Positions 53,974 through 62,804 of a stretch of 64,000 nucleotides of DNA are shown piece after piece (the first letter of the stretch is position 1; every line of letters starts with the position of its first letter). The translations under genes and the position numbers were made by a program. Origin of the DNA: JAJXWB01 sp965246795 (GTDB lineage: Bacteria > Pseudomonadota > Alphaproteobacteria > Rhizobiales > Beijerinckiaceae); assembly GCA_965246795.1 (NCBI GenBank), contig CBDFFN010000008.1, forward strand, positions 434,001 to 498,000, given 5' to 3'. The notes below the pieces were generated by a model. It made no database searches, was not told the origin of the DNA, and saw only the letters and a program-made list of their open reading frames with translations.

Positions 53974-56214
53974 TTACGATGCCAGACGAACCCGCTCCTT
54001 AGCGGTCCGCGGCTCACATCTTGTCGTCGACGCCTGCGTGTTGGGGTCGGCGGAACACTCAGGAATAATCGAAGCAAGCGAGCCTTGCCGCACCTGGTGG
54101 TCATACGCCCAGTTCCCCAGAAAGCCCGGTACTTCCTGGGCGGGCATTGGACGTCCGAGCAGGAAGCCTTGAACCCTCCTGCATCCGATTTGCCGCAGGA
54201 AGTCCAACTGCTCCGAATCTTCGACGCCTTCAGCGACGAGATCAAAGTCCAGTTCGCGGCTGAGTGCGACCATTGCCGAGACGATCGCGCGGCTTCGGCT
54301 GTCCTCGCAAACGCCTTTCACGAACGACCGGTCGATTTTGATGGCGCTGACGGGAAACTGCTGAAGATGCACAAGCGAAGATGCACCGGTGCCAAAATCG
54401 TCAAGCGCGACGTGAACGCCGGACGCTCGCAGGCGCTCTAGCGCTGTCCGCGCCTGATCGGCGTTGCGGCTCATCAGAGCGTTCTCCGTCACCTCCAGCA
54501 CGAGTTCGCGTGTCGGGATACGAAGGGTGGAAAGATCGCGCAGGATGCGTTGAGCAAGTTCGCCCCGGCGAAACTCAGGCTCGGACACATTGAGGCCGAT
54601 GCGTCCGAATGCGACGCCCTCTGTCCGCCATCGGTGCATATCCGCGAGAACCCAGGAACGCATGCGGTCGCCAAGCGCGCATCCGAGCTCGAAATCGTCG
54701 AAAGCGGGCGCAATCGTTCCGGGAAGCTTCAGCCCCTCCGACGGATGTCGCCAGCGCAGCAGCGCTTCGAAGCCGCTGACGCGTCCGGACGCCAGTTCGA
54801 TCACCGGCTGGTAGAACGGGACGATCCAATTCTCGTCTAGCGCAGTGCGGGCGACCGCGAGCGTGTCGTCGCGGCGTTCGCGCGCGAGGCGTAGCGCGGG
54901 GGCGAACAGGACGGACTGATTGCGGCCGTCCCCCTTGGCCTTGTAGAGCGCGAGGTCAGCGCTCTTGTAGAGCCCCGTCTGATTTACGTCGTGGTGCGGG
55001 AAGGTCGCGATGCCGACGCTGCCCTTGCACTCGAGACGCAATTCCTGCCACGCGATCGGCTCGCGCAGGCGGGTCAGGATCCGTTCGGCGGGCACCAGCG
55101 TGTCGTTCGGGCTGGCGATGCTGGGCAATATGACCGCAAACTCGTCGCCTCCCAGTCGCGCGACGAAGTCATTGTCGCGCACAGCGGCGCGCAGCCTTGC
55201 CGACTGGATGCGCAGGACGGCGTCTCCCGCGTCATGCCCGTGCGTGTCGTTGATCGATTTGAAGCCGTCTAGATCGAGCAGGAGAAGCGCGACGCAGGAC
55301 CCCGCGCGCTGCGCGTCTGCCAGCGCCTGGTCAAGCCGCTCGTGGAAGAACTTGCGGTTGGGCAGGCCCGTGAGCGCGTCGTGGTACGCGGCATGGCGCA
55401 CCTGCGATTCATGCTGCTTCTGCTCGGTGACATCCTGGAATGCGCCGAACACGCGGGCGGCCGCGCCGTCGACGACCTCGACTTGTCCCATCGAACGCAC
55501 CCAGCGTTCCTCGCCCGCGGCGTTACGGTAGGGAAGCTCAAGATCAAACGGCGCGTGCTCGCGCATCGTTTGAATGATCGCACCGCTCAGCCGCTTGCGC
55601 GCCTCCGGCGGATAGAACGAAAGCGCGCGCTCGACCGATACCGTTTTGCCGACGGGAATCCCGCTGATCCGGTATATTTCATCGGACCACGTCATCTCGT
55701 TGGTCGTGAGGTCTGTCTCCCAACCGCCGACCTTCGCCATCCGCTCCGTCTGCGCGAACAATGCCTGCCGCCGCCAGAGCTCCTGGGCTTGCGAGCGCAG
55801 AACCTTGCGCGTCCGCCGCCCCTTCTCGATCAAGCTTCTCGCAAAGGCGAATGCGCGATCCGATCGCAGCGCATCTGAGAAAAGAACGGCGAAGTTCTGC
55901 AGCTCCTCACCGTCTTTTTCTGACCATGCACGGAGAACGTCGGAGATGATCGCAAGCTCACCGTACGCGACGCCGGAGCGCTTGCGGATCGGGCACCGAA
56001 GAGCAAGCGATCCCTGAACGGGCAAAGCCGGCATCACATCCATCCGCAACCCGCCCTGCGCGGTCCATCGACAGACGCGGTTATGGAAGCGGAATTCGAT
56101 GGACGGAATGCCGAAGGCGAAGGCCACGGATCGGCAGATTGGATCGAGCGTGTTCAATGTAGTCGACACCGGCAGGTCTTCTTGATCCTCTGCCATGACC
56201 TTAAGCACGCTCAT
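53974..56214 (-). CDS. GAF-like/PAS-GGDEF-EAL cyclic-di-GMP protein
   Basis: 746 residues. The N-terminal 120 residues are GAF-like; a PAS domain follows (KVGGWETDLTTNEMTW to VFGAFQDVTEQ). GGDEF is intact (DALTGLPNRKFF, LLDLDGFKSIND, RLGGDEFAV), with RDND five residues before, a possible product-inhibition I-site. EAL is intact (VSGFEALLRWRHP, LEVTENAL, LDDFGTGASSL, KIDRSFVKG, EGVEDSEQ). It may therefore make and break cyclic di-GMP in response to a PAS signal. Cytoplasmic. The C-terminal 30 residues after EAL are Arg/Thr-rich and lie next to the IS3 element, so the end may be altered. Confidence 0.92.
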   Translation of the reverse strand: MSVLKVMAEDQEDLPVSTTLNTLDPICRSVAFAFGIPSIEFRFHNRVCRWTAQGGLRMDVMPALPVQGSLALRCPIRKRSGVAYGELAIISDVLRAWSEKDGEELQNFAVLFSDALRSDRAFAFARSLIEKGRRTRKVLRSQAQELWRRQALFAQTERMAKVGGWETDLTTNEMTWSDEIYRISGIPVGKTVSVERALSFYPPEARKRLSGAIIQTMREHAPFDLELPYRNAAGEERWVRSMGQVEVVDGAAARVFGAFQDVTEQKQHESQVRHAAYHDALTGLPNRKFFHERLDQALADAQRAGSCVALLLLDLDGFKSINDTHGHDAGDAVLRIQSARLRAAVRDNDFVARLGGDEFAVILPSIASPNDTLVPAERILTRLREPIAWQELRLECKGSVGIATFPHHDVNQTGLYKSADLALYKAKGDGRNQSVLFAPALRLARERRDDTLAVARTALDENWIVPFYQPVIELASGRVSGFEALLRWRHPSEGLKLPGTIAPAFDDFELGCALGDRMRSWVLADMHRWRTEGVAFGRIGLNVSEPEFRRGELAQRILRDLSTLRIPTRELVLEVTENALMSRNADQARTALERLRASGVHVALDDFGTGASSLVHLQQFPVSAIKIDRSFVKGVCEDSRSRAIVSAMVALSRELDFDLVAEGVEDSEQLDFLRQIGCRRVQGFLLGRPMPAQEVPGFLGNWAYDHQVRQGSLASIIPECSADPNTQASTTRCEPRTAKERVRLAS

Positions 56215-56516
56215 CCCCCGTCGCGGTTGCCCGACTAAAGGATTGATCCCATTCGTGAAGATAGATTTACCGCGCGGGTCGTTGCGACCTTCGACAACCG
56301 GCTATGGCTGCGCCGTCGTGTGACGATTCGATAAACGTTTAATCTTGCCGCGCATCAGCGCTTCTGCCACTCAACCCGGTGAGACGCGATGCTCGGTAAA
56401 CTGATCGATTTCTTTGCGGACGCCGCCGACCTGCGGTTGCCTATCCATAACGCCAATCCCGTTGACAGAGGAAAGCCTGTGTTCCGAAATGCGCGCCGAA
56501 TCGGGGTGCACCTGAA
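56215..56516. other. Divergent promoter region, no gene
   Basis: 302 nt between the divergent GGDEF-EAL and histidine-kinase genes. Only short overlapping frames are seen; nothing convincing. Both promoters must be here. Confidence 0.5.
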
Positions 56517-57692
56517 ATGCCTGATTTCCTCTCGCGCCTTTGGAATTCCGACAGTCTTTCGCCACACGGAATCTGCCTTCTGTGGCGGCCGGAACTTGTG
56601 TGGACGCACGCCATCTCGGATGCGCTGATCGGCTTGTCATACCTGTCGATCTCCGTCTTCCTGGCATATCTGCTGTCGCGGCGACCGGACGTGAAGTTCG
56701 GATGGGTCGTCTGGTGCTTCGCGACCTTCATTCTCGCCTGCGGCGCGACGCATTTCTTCTCGATCTGGACGCTGTGGTCGCCGGACTATGGACTCGAGGC
56801 GGTTTTGAAGGTTGTGACCGCGGCGGCGTCGGTCGCCACGGCGCTCCTATTGTGGCCGTTGTTGCCGCGCGCGCTGGCGTGGCCGTCGCCCGAACAGCTC
56901 GCCGGCGTCAACGAGGCGCTCAGGAAGAGCCTCGCCGAGCGCGACGAGGCGTTTGAGAAGCTAAAGGGAGAAACCGCCGAGCGCCTGCGCGTCGAAGCGA
57001 TCCTGCACAACGCGCAGAAACTCGATGCTCTCGGTCAACTTACTGGGGGCTTAGCGCACGATTACAACAACCTTCTTGCCGTCATCGGGATGAACGTTTC
57101 TAGAATCGAGAAGAAGCTCGGTCCGGATATTGGAAGTGATATCCGGAGATCTCTTGACCACGTGTCTGCAGCAACGGCTCGGGCGGCGGCCATCACGCAG
57201 CGCATGCTATCCTTCGCGCGGCAGGGACCGGTTGTTGCAACCGAGACCGACGTGGCGGAGACCATCACCGGCATGGTCCCGCTTTTGCGGGATGGGTTGG
57301 GCGATGGCCTCGACCTCGTGCTCGAACTCGAGCCGGACCTGCCAACGATTACCCTTGACCGCAACCAGCTGGAGAATGCCGTCCTGAACCTCGTCCTGAA
57401 TGCCAGGGATGCTTTGCCCAACGGCGGGCAAGTGAAGGTGAAGGCGAGACGTGATCAGGCCAATCCAGATGTCGTCATGATCGATGTCGCCGACACGGGG
57501 ACCGGCATGCCTCCGGAGGTTGTCGAGCGGGCGTTTGATCCGTTCTTCACGACGAAGCCGGTGGGGCGAGGCTCGGGCTTGGGTCTGAGCCAGGTTTTCG
57601 GTTTCGCGAAGCAACTTGGCGGGCGTGTGGTGATTGATAGCCTTCTTCAAAAGGGCACGACGGTCTCGATCGCTCTACCGAAAGGTGCGTGA
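56517..57692 (+). CDS. Histidine kinase with ethylene-receptor-like membrane domain
   Basis: 391 residues. Three N-terminal helices (about residues 33-120) follow the plant ETR1 ethylene-binding domain closely: ISDALIGLSYLSIS and FILACGATHF. Asp35, Tyr42, Ile72, Cys75 and His79 correspond to ETR1 Asp25, Tyr32, Ile62, Cys65 and His69; the last two bind copper and ethylene. ETR1 Pro36 is Ser46 here. A short coiled coil leads to the HisKA part (GGLAHDYNNLLAVI, His181) and a full HATPase (LNLVLNARDAL, VADTGTGMPPEV, FDPFFTTKP, GSGLGLSQ). Membrane sensor; a single base separates it from the response regulator. Confidence 0.9.
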   Translation: MPDFLSRLWNSDSLSPHGICLLWRPELVWTHAISDALIGLSYLSISVFLAYLLSRRPDVKFGWVVWCFATFILACGATHFFSIWTLWSPDYGLEAVLKVVTAAASVATALLLWPLLPRALAWPSPEQLAGVNEALRKSLAERDEAFEKLKGETAERLRVEAILHNAQKLDALGQLTGGLAHDYNNLLAVIGMNVSRIEKKLGPDIGSDIRRSLDHVSAATARAAAITQRMLSFARQGPVVATETDVAETITGMVPLLRDGLGDGLDLVLELEPDLPTITLDRNQLENAVLNLVLNARDALPNGGQVKVKARRDQANPDVVMIDVADTGTGMPPEVVERAFDPFFTTKPVGRGSGLGLSQVFGFAKQLGGRVVIDSLLQKGTTVSIALPKGA

Positions 57693-57693
57693 C

Positions 57694-58044
57694 ATGGGCA
57701 CAGCGTTGACAGCCCTGGTGGCGGAGGACGAGGCGATGCTCGCGGACGTGATGGCGTGGGCACTCGAGGACGCGGGCTACGAGGTCATTCACGCCGTGAA
57801 CGGACAGGCGGCTCTTGAGCTGCTGTCGCAACAGCACGTCGACGTACTGGTCACCGATATCCGCATGCCTTTGATGGACGGGCTGACTTTGGCCAACCGG
57901 GCGCGACAGAGTTCTGCCTCCTTGCCGATCGTATTCGTCAGCGGCTTCAGCGCCGAAAGCGCGGCGATGCCTGACCGCAGCGTCTTCCTGCGAAAGCCAT
58001 TCAGCCCTGATGACCTCACCCGCGCCATCGAGCGGGTCCTTTAA
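57694..58044 (+). CDS. Single-domain response regulator
   Basis: 116 residues, receiver domain only. ATG 57694 lies one base after the kinase stop; the frame extends upstream inside the kinase gene but that is not protein-like. Acidic pocket AEDEAM, phosphoacceptor Asp55 in VTDIRMP, Ser/Thr switch in VFVSGFS and Lys in FLRKPF. No output domain, so it probably acts as a phosphorelay or protein-interaction partner downstream of the ethylene-receptor-like kinase, perhaps feeding the GGDEF-EAL proteins on either side. Confidence 0.9.
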   Translation: MGTALTALVAEDEAMLADVMAWALEDAGYEVIHAVNGQAALELLSQQHVDVLVTDIRMPLMDGLTLANRARQSSASLPIVFVSGFSAESAAMPDRSVFLRKPFSPDDLTRAIERVL

Positions 58045-58104
58045 CCTTCGCGGACAGTGGCGTCCGGCCGCCGAACGTTTCGGTAGCCGGACGCCGTGCC
58101 GGCC

Positions 58105-58238
58105 GCTCAAGGGGGCGGAGCCGCCGACCGTCGTGCAATCGCGGCGGGTGATGGCCACATTGCGGCCGTCCGCTCAAGGGGGGCGAGCCGCCGACCGTCG
58201 TGCAATCGCGGCGGCTGATGGCCACATTGCGGCCGTCC
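58105..58238. repeat. 67-bp tandem duplication, two copies
   Basis: Copy 1 is 58105-58171, copy 2 is 58172-58238. They differ at only a few bases (e.g. ggcgga versus gggcga, and gggtga versus ggctga). Each contains CCGCCGACCGTCGTGCAAT and a self-complementary GC-rich stretch. The unit lies in the gap between the response regulator and the second GGDEF-EAL gene. The remainder of 58045-58463 is without a convincing gene. Confidence 0.85.
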
Positions 58239-58463
58239 GCGGTGCGCCGGTGCGTCCGCTCGTCGCGCCGCGTGAACTCCAGCGCAAAGCGCGGATCGGA
58301 TATCCCGCTACGCACACGGGCCATCTAAAAGGATCGGGCCTCCCGGAAAGTAACGATATTATGGTTGTCGATCCGCAAAGATTTCCGGTGGCATCCCACG
58401 CGCCCGCCCGCGCGCTTCGTTAAGTCCGGCTTCGTACAACGACGCGAGTCCTGGGGCTATCGC

Positions 58464-60536
58464 GTGATCATTCTTCCCGTCCTTCCGCCGCAGATGCTCT
58501 ATGTAGCACGTCGCCTCTCCGAGGCCTTCCTCGTGCCATACCTGCTCAAGCCGGAAGGCGATCCCGGCGACGAGACGTACGGCAGGATGCGCTCGTCCCA
58601 GACCGCGGCGCTCGCGCGCTTTTCGCCGGCTGTCATGATCGCCAGCGTCTTCAACGCCGTCGTGCTTATGTTGTCGCTCGCCGCGTCCGAGCCCGCGTCC
58701 GTCCTCCTTGCGTGGTGCTTCGCGGCGATCGCTTACGCGATGTTCGTCTATCTGCGCCTTCGTTCAGGGCGCGGCCGCGCGGCTCCCCGTCTTCGGTCAC
58801 GCCAAGCCGTCATCCGAGCGGTCGTGAACGCTGGCGTGCTCGGACTGATCTGGGGCGCCGTCCCGGTCCTGTTCTTCGAGAACGCATCGACGCAGCTCAT
58901 TGTGTGCTGCCTCGCCGTCGGCATGATGTGCGCGGGCTGCTTCGTCCTGGCCACCGTGCCGGTCGCGGTCGCCGCGTTCCTGGCGCCGATGGCGGCGGGC
59001 ATCTCGATCGCCTTGATCCGGGCCGACGACGCGGGTCATTACTTCCTCATTCTCCTGTTCGCCAGCTACGTTTTCGTGCTTCTGGGGGGCGTCGCTGCGC
59101 ACGCCGCCCAATTTGCGGCTCGCGTGCTGGCGCAGGTCGACGCGGAGCGTGCGGCGGCAATCGATGCGCTCACCGGGTTGCCCAATCGCAAGGGCATCAC
59201 GGAACGTCTCGACGCCGCGACCGCACGTCTCCATCGTCACAGCAAGGGGTTCGCCGTCCTGAGCATCGACCTCGATGCGTTCAAGCCGGTGAATGACAGG
59301 TTCGGCCACGCCGCAGGCGACCGCCTTCTGATCGAGGTCGCACAGCGCCTCACCGCCTGCATTCGCGAAGACGATATGCTGGCGCGCATCGGCGGCGACG
59401 AGTTCGTGCTGCTGCTGGCTGATGTCGGAGAGCCTGCGCTTGCCGCCGAGATTGCCGAGCGCCTCCTTGTTCAGTTCAGGACGCCTTTCAAGGTCGAAGC
59501 TGAACTCGTCACAGTCCGCGCGAGCATTGGGATCTCGCTGGCGCCCGGCGACGGCCACGACGCGCAAGCTATCCTCGCGTGCGCCGACAGCGCGCTCTAC
59601 GAAGTGAAGCGCGCGAACAAGAACGGATTCCGGCTCTTCCGGGCAGAGGATGATTTGACCGTGCGCAAGCGCAAGGCGCTTTCTCTGGACTTACGCAAGG
59701 CAATCGAGCGTGATGAGCTCAGCGTTGTCTACCAACCGATCGTGAGCGTCGCCACGGGCGAGGTCACTGCCTTCGAAGCGCTGCTGCGATGGACCCACGC
59801 CGACCAGGGCGCGATATCCCCGGCCGAGTTCATCGGTCTGGCCGAGAAGTCCGGACTGATTCACGAGATCGGCGAGTGGGTCATCGATCAGGCCTGCCGC
59901 GCTGCAAGCGAGCTTCCGCCGCACGTCCGCATGGCGGTAAACTTCTCGCTTGAGCAGTTCAGGACAGCAAACATCGTGGCAGTGACCCTCAGCGCTTTAG
60001 CGCGATACAGGCTGTCCGCCGAACGCTTCGAAATCGAGGTCACGGAATCGGTTCTCTTCGAGGACGACCACGTTGTCCGCGAGGCGATCGAGGCTCTCAG
60101 CCACGCGGGGATCCGGATCGTTCTCGACGACTTCGGCACTGGCTTTTCGTCGTTGCGCCACTTCCAGGATTTGCCGATCAGCGGGATGAAGGTTGACCGC
60201 TCGTTCGTCTCGAACATTGCGACCAAGCCACGCAGCGCGGCGATTATCGAGGCCATGATCGATCTCTGCCGCAAGACGTCCATCGACATCGTTGCAGAAG
60301 GCGTCGAGACGGCCGAGCAATTGGTAGTACTAGGAGTCATGGGCTGCGCGCAGGCGCAAGGGTTCTGGATCGGGCGACCAACGCCTGCCGCGAGCCTCCA
60401 GGATACCGTGGCGTCGCGCCTTCTCCCCGGCCATTCCCCGCCGCGTTTGGTTCAATGCGACAACCTTACGCTCCGCGCTTCGGCGGCCGATCCAGAACTC
60501 GATGAGACCGCATGGGTCACGGTGCTGGCTGCCTGA
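58464..60536 (+). CDS. Membrane GGDEF-EAL cyclic-di-GMP protein
   Basis: About 690 residues. The N-terminal 230 residues have about six membrane helices (e.g. MIASVFNAVVLMLSLAASE, LIVCCLAVGMMCAGCFVLAT, YFLILLFASYVFVLLGGV) forming a sensor. GGDEF is intact (DALTGLPNRKGI, SIDLDAFKPVND, RIGGDEFVL), with REDD five residues before it as a possible I-site. EAL is intact (VTAFEALLRW, VTESVLFE, LDDFGTGFSSL, KVDRSFVSN, EGVETAEQ). GTG 58464 with tgggg upstream is used; ATG 58494 is the alternative. It probably sets local cyclic-di-GMP in response to a membrane or envelope cue. Confidence 0.88.
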   Translation: MIILPVLPPQMLYVARRLSEAFLVPYLLKPEGDPGDETYGRMRSSQTAALARFSPAVMIASVFNAVVLMLSLAASEPASVLLAWCFAAIAYAMFVYLRLRSGRGRAAPRLRSRQAVIRAVVNAGVLGLIWGAVPVLFFENASTQLIVCCLAVGMMCAGCFVLATVPVAVAAFLAPMAAGISIALIRADDAGHYFLILLFASYVFVLLGGVAAHAAQFAARVLAQVDAERAAAIDALTGLPNRKGITERLDAATARLHRHSKGFAVLSIDLDAFKPVNDRFGHAAGDRLLIEVAQRLTACIREDDMLARIGGDEFVLLLADVGEPALAAEIAERLLVQFRTPFKVEAELVTVRASIGISLAPGDGHDAQAILACADSALYEVKRANKNGFRLFRAEDDLTVRKRKALSLDLRKAIERDELSVVYQPIVSVATGEVTAFEALLRWTHADQGAISPAEFIGLAEKSGLIHEIGEWVIDQACRAASELPPHVRMAVNFSLEQFRTANIVAVTLSALARYRLSAERFEIEVTESVLFEDDHVVREAIEALSHAGIRIVLDDFGTGFSSLRHFQDLPISGMKVDRSFVSNIATKPRSAAIIEAMIDLCRKTSIDIVAEGVETAEQLVVLGVMGCAQAQGFWIGRPTPAASLQDTVASRLLPGHSPPRLVQCDNLTLRASAADPELDETAWVTVLAA

Positions 60537-60726
60537 CGGAGCGCATCGGCAAAGCAGCTGCTCGGCGGAAAGATCGCCATGCCGGGTTATGTACACTGGC
60601 CAGGCCAGCGGTGCACTACCTCAGTCGCCGCCATGTGCCCGCGCGGCTTACGGATGCCGCGCCGCCGCGATACCGTAGCTCGCGGCCGGCATTTGAAGGG
60701 CCCTTGCAATCCGCGATCGGTATGGC

Positions 60727-61107
60727 GTGGAGGCCCCGGGTCCGATTCTGACAAAGGACATCCGCGATGTAGCTTATCAAGACGCGCCGCTGGAATTCGC
60801 TGTGCGCGCATCGCCCCCGGCCGACAGTCTCGATTCCGGGAAATTGCAGGATGACCGCCCCAACTCCGTAACCGCCGCCGCGCTCGAGCAAGCGTCCCTC
60901 GAACAGCTTCAGTTGGCCGTCGCGGCCGGCGCCGAGGCTTTGGCGCAGGCTTTCCCGGTCATGAAGGCCTTGCTGCTCGTTACGACGGCCTTTTCGACGA
61001 TCGTATTCGAGAAGCTCCAGATCGGCCGGGGCGAGTTCGTGGCGATGGTGACCGCCGATGTCGACGAGCCGACGGCGGCCATCATCAACGATCGTGCTGC
61101 GGATTGA
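60727..61107 (+). CDS. Hypothetical protein
   Basis: 126 residues from GTG 60727. Ala/Leu-rich helical middle (SLEQLQLAVAAGAEALAQAF, VMKALLLVTTAFSTIVFE) with one amphipathic or weakly hydrophobic helix. No family recognised. Codon use is similar to the neighbouring genes, and the stop is 43 nt from the next gene's ATG. Confidence 0.5.
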   Translation: MEAPGPILTKDIRDVAYQDAPLEFAVRASPPADSLDSGKLQDDRPNSVTAAALEQASLEQLQLAVAAGAEALAQAFPVMKALLLVTTAFSTIVFEKLQIGRGEFVAMVTADVDEPTAAIINDRAAD

Positions 61108-61150
61108 CAGCGCCTTTCATTGAGAATCGCTTAAGGCTTTGGTCACCATT

Positions 61151-61621
61151 ATGCCGCGGAAGGATTTCCGCATGTTGGCAGCGAGACGATCGGCGAACTC
61201 AGTTGAGGAAGGCGCGCCAGTCGGCGACGCGGTCCTGTCTCGGCTTTATCGAGGGGATGTTGACGAGATCGCGGGCATCGTCTCGGCGCTTCCGCAAGAC
61301 GTCAGGGCGCGCCTGGCAGCGTTCTGTTACGGCCGTACGCACCTTCGGACGATCGGCCGCGAGATCGCTGCACACTGCGACGAGCAGTCGCTGAAGCATT
61401 ACGCCGGAGCGGCGCTCGGGCAGTCTCTTATCGAAGCTAAGCGGCTACGGCAGGCCGACAGTTTTGGTGCCAGCCCAACATTTAGCCGCCCCAAGGTTTC
61501 GCTTGCCACGGCAGCCCACATGCGTCGCAGAGAGCCAATGATCGACGACGAGATCGATCGCACAGACTACGAGTATTCGACTTCCGAATATCAGCCGGCC
61601 GCCGGGCCCTTTTGTATTTGA
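61151..61621 (+). CDS. Hypothetical protein, alphaproteobacterial type
   Basis: 156 residues from ATG 61151 (a TTG at 61139 is in frame). The core LSRLYRGDVDEIAGIVSAL to FCYGRTHLRTIGREIAAHC and HYAGAALGQSLIEAKRLRQ resembles small helical proteins seen in Methylobacterium-like genomes, function unknown. C-terminal 50 residues are acidic and Tyr-rich. Two possible terminators lie just downstream. Confidence 0.6.
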   Translation: MPRKDFRMLAARRSANSVEEGAPVGDAVLSRLYRGDVDEIAGIVSALPQDVRARLAAFCYGRTHLRTIGREIAAHCDEQSLKHYAGAALGQSLIEAKRLRQADSFGASPTFSRPKVSLATAAHMRRREPMIDDEIDRTDYEYSTSEYQPAAGPFCI

Positions 61622-61703
61622 GGTCTTGATGTAGCCGCGGACTTTCGCGCGCTCTATTTCATCGTGCAGCCGCGGCCCGGCCTCCAGAGACGGGCGGAGG
61701 TCA

Positions 61704-61781
61704 GGGTCGCGGGCTCCTCACACGGTCCGCGACCCGCTTTATCCTGCCCCCGTCTTGTTTCGGCGGACCAGGGGCCTTTTT
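61704..61781 (+). terminator. Two consecutive hairpins after the hypothetical gene
   Basis: The first is GGGTCGCGG (61704-61712) with CCGCGACCC (61727-61735), a 9-bp perfect stem but only GCTTT after it. The second is GCCCC (61746-61750) with GGGGC (61771-61775) and a TTTTT tract. The second shares TTTCGGCGGAC and GGGGCCTTTT with the terminator at 62137. Confidence 0.6.
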
Positions 61782-61841
61782 GCGTTGGGTAAGACTTTCT
61801 GCAATCCATTACTTGCGGAGAGGCGCAGGGAGATTTCGTAG

Positions 61842-62117
61842 ATGAGAAATTTGTTTATCGGTGGGATAGCCGCAGTTGCGGTGATAACAGCGGCTTCAAT
61901 TGCTATGGCACAAGGCGGCGGCGGTGGTGGGGGAGGCGGAGGCGGTGGAGCTGGCGATGCAGGCTCCACGGCAGCAACGCCGAACGGTACTGCACCGGGC
62001 GCAGCAGGCCCGATGGGCACGCAAAGCACCGGCGGCGGCTCGGTCAGCACTGGCGGGGCAGGTGCAGCGGATACGATGCGGACAACGCCGCCTGGCGGCA
62101 CAAATCAGCAGCGCTAA
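61842..62117 (+). CDS. Small Gly-rich secreted protein
   Basis: 91 residues from ATG 61842, with agggagattt upstream. Signal peptide NLFIGGIAAVAVITAASIAMA. The mature part is Gly/Ala/Ser/Thr-rich low complexity, beginning with 12 consecutive Gly. No folded domain. Small proteins of this kind occur in Hyphomicrobiales as stress- or envelope-related products of unknown function. A strong terminator follows at 62137. Confidence 0.7.
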   Translation: MRNLFIGGIAAVAVITAASIAMAQGGGGGGGGGGGGAGDAGSTAATPNGTAPGAAGPMGTQSTGGGSVSTGGAGAADTMRTTPPGGTNQQR

Positions 62118-62136
62118 AATCTCGACCTGAAAGTCC

Positions 62137-62171
62137 GGCCCCTGTTTCGCTTCGGCGGACAGGGGCCTTTT
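62137..62171 (+). terminator. Rho-independent terminator
   Basis: GGCCCCTGT (62137-62145), loop, ACAGGGGCC (62159-62167), then TTTT. A 9-bp perfect stem 20 nt after the Gly-rich gene. Confidence 0.85.
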
Positions 62172-62246
62172 GCGTTTCAGACCACGGTGCGTTGAGGGCT
62201 GTGGAATCCTGATCATGAGCGACCTCGCATCACGCGAGGAGAACCC

Positions 62247-62396
62247 ATTAGCCCGTCCGACGCCGCGGTATGCGTTGCGGAGATCGTGAAGCGCCTAGAG
62301 AGAGCGCGGCTGCGCGGCGCCATCCCAGCCGTGCAGGTATGCCTCAGTGAACTAGAGCTGCTGAACGCCGCGCAGTTCGGCCGGTCACGAGCCTGA
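62247..62396 (+). CDS. Possible small frame with a non-standard start
   Basis: 49 codons starting with ATT, preceded by GAGGAG at a normal distance, with a helical middle (VAEIVKRLERARLRGAI, LSELELLNAAQFG). No ATG/GTG fits. The site and composition argue for a gene; the ATT start argues against. Alternatively it is a remnant. Confidence 0.25.
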   Translation: MSPSDAAVCVAEIVKRLERARLRGAIPAVQVCLSELELLNAAQFGRSRA

Positions 62397-62495
62397 ACAG
62401 TGTTTCGTCGTGCGCTCCGCGGGTCGCGCGCGTGCGCCGCTGGATCGCGTCACGCCGTGGCTCCACCGCTTCGTGAACTAGCCAAGGAGGTACAT

Positions 62496-62693
62496 TTATA
62501 GCCGTGACGTCGTGACGTATTTCGTTACGCCTGTTCGGCCCAAAGACGCCCAGTCGAGCAGACGCGCAATCCATGCGATCGACCGGAGCTGCGGCCGGGC
62601 TCCTTCAAAGATCGTGTCGACGAGGACGAGGCTAACGACGTAGGCAAGCAGGATCGTCCGCAATCCCCAAACGAAATGCCCTTGGCCAATCAG
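62496..62693 (-). CDS. Possible small membrane frame without an ATG
   Basis: About 65 codons on the minus strand from a CTG at 62693. A clear membrane helix (TILLAYVVSLVLVDTIF) is followed by RSIAWIARLLDWASLG. No ATG or GTG is in frame before the helix; aaggtctaagg lies upstream. The stop is at 62496-62498, next to an aaggaggt on the plus strand with no ATG after it. Either it is real with an odd start or a decayed gene. Confidence 0.3.
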   Translation of the reverse strand: MIGQGHFVWGLRTILLAYVVSLVLVDTIFEGARPQLRSIAWIARLLDWASLGRTGVTKYVTTSRL

Positions 62694-62804
62694 GAAAAGG
62701 CCTTAGACCTTTAGCGAATGCTGGCAAGCGTCGGACGACGCCTTCGAGGCCGTGCTGGTCAGCATTCGCAAAGACGCTCGGCCCATTACCGACGAATTGC
62801 GTCG

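Noticed and set aside
58016..58324. Minus-strand frame over the 67-bp repeat
   Set aside because: Translation is only the repeat read in frame, with no conserved features or start signal.
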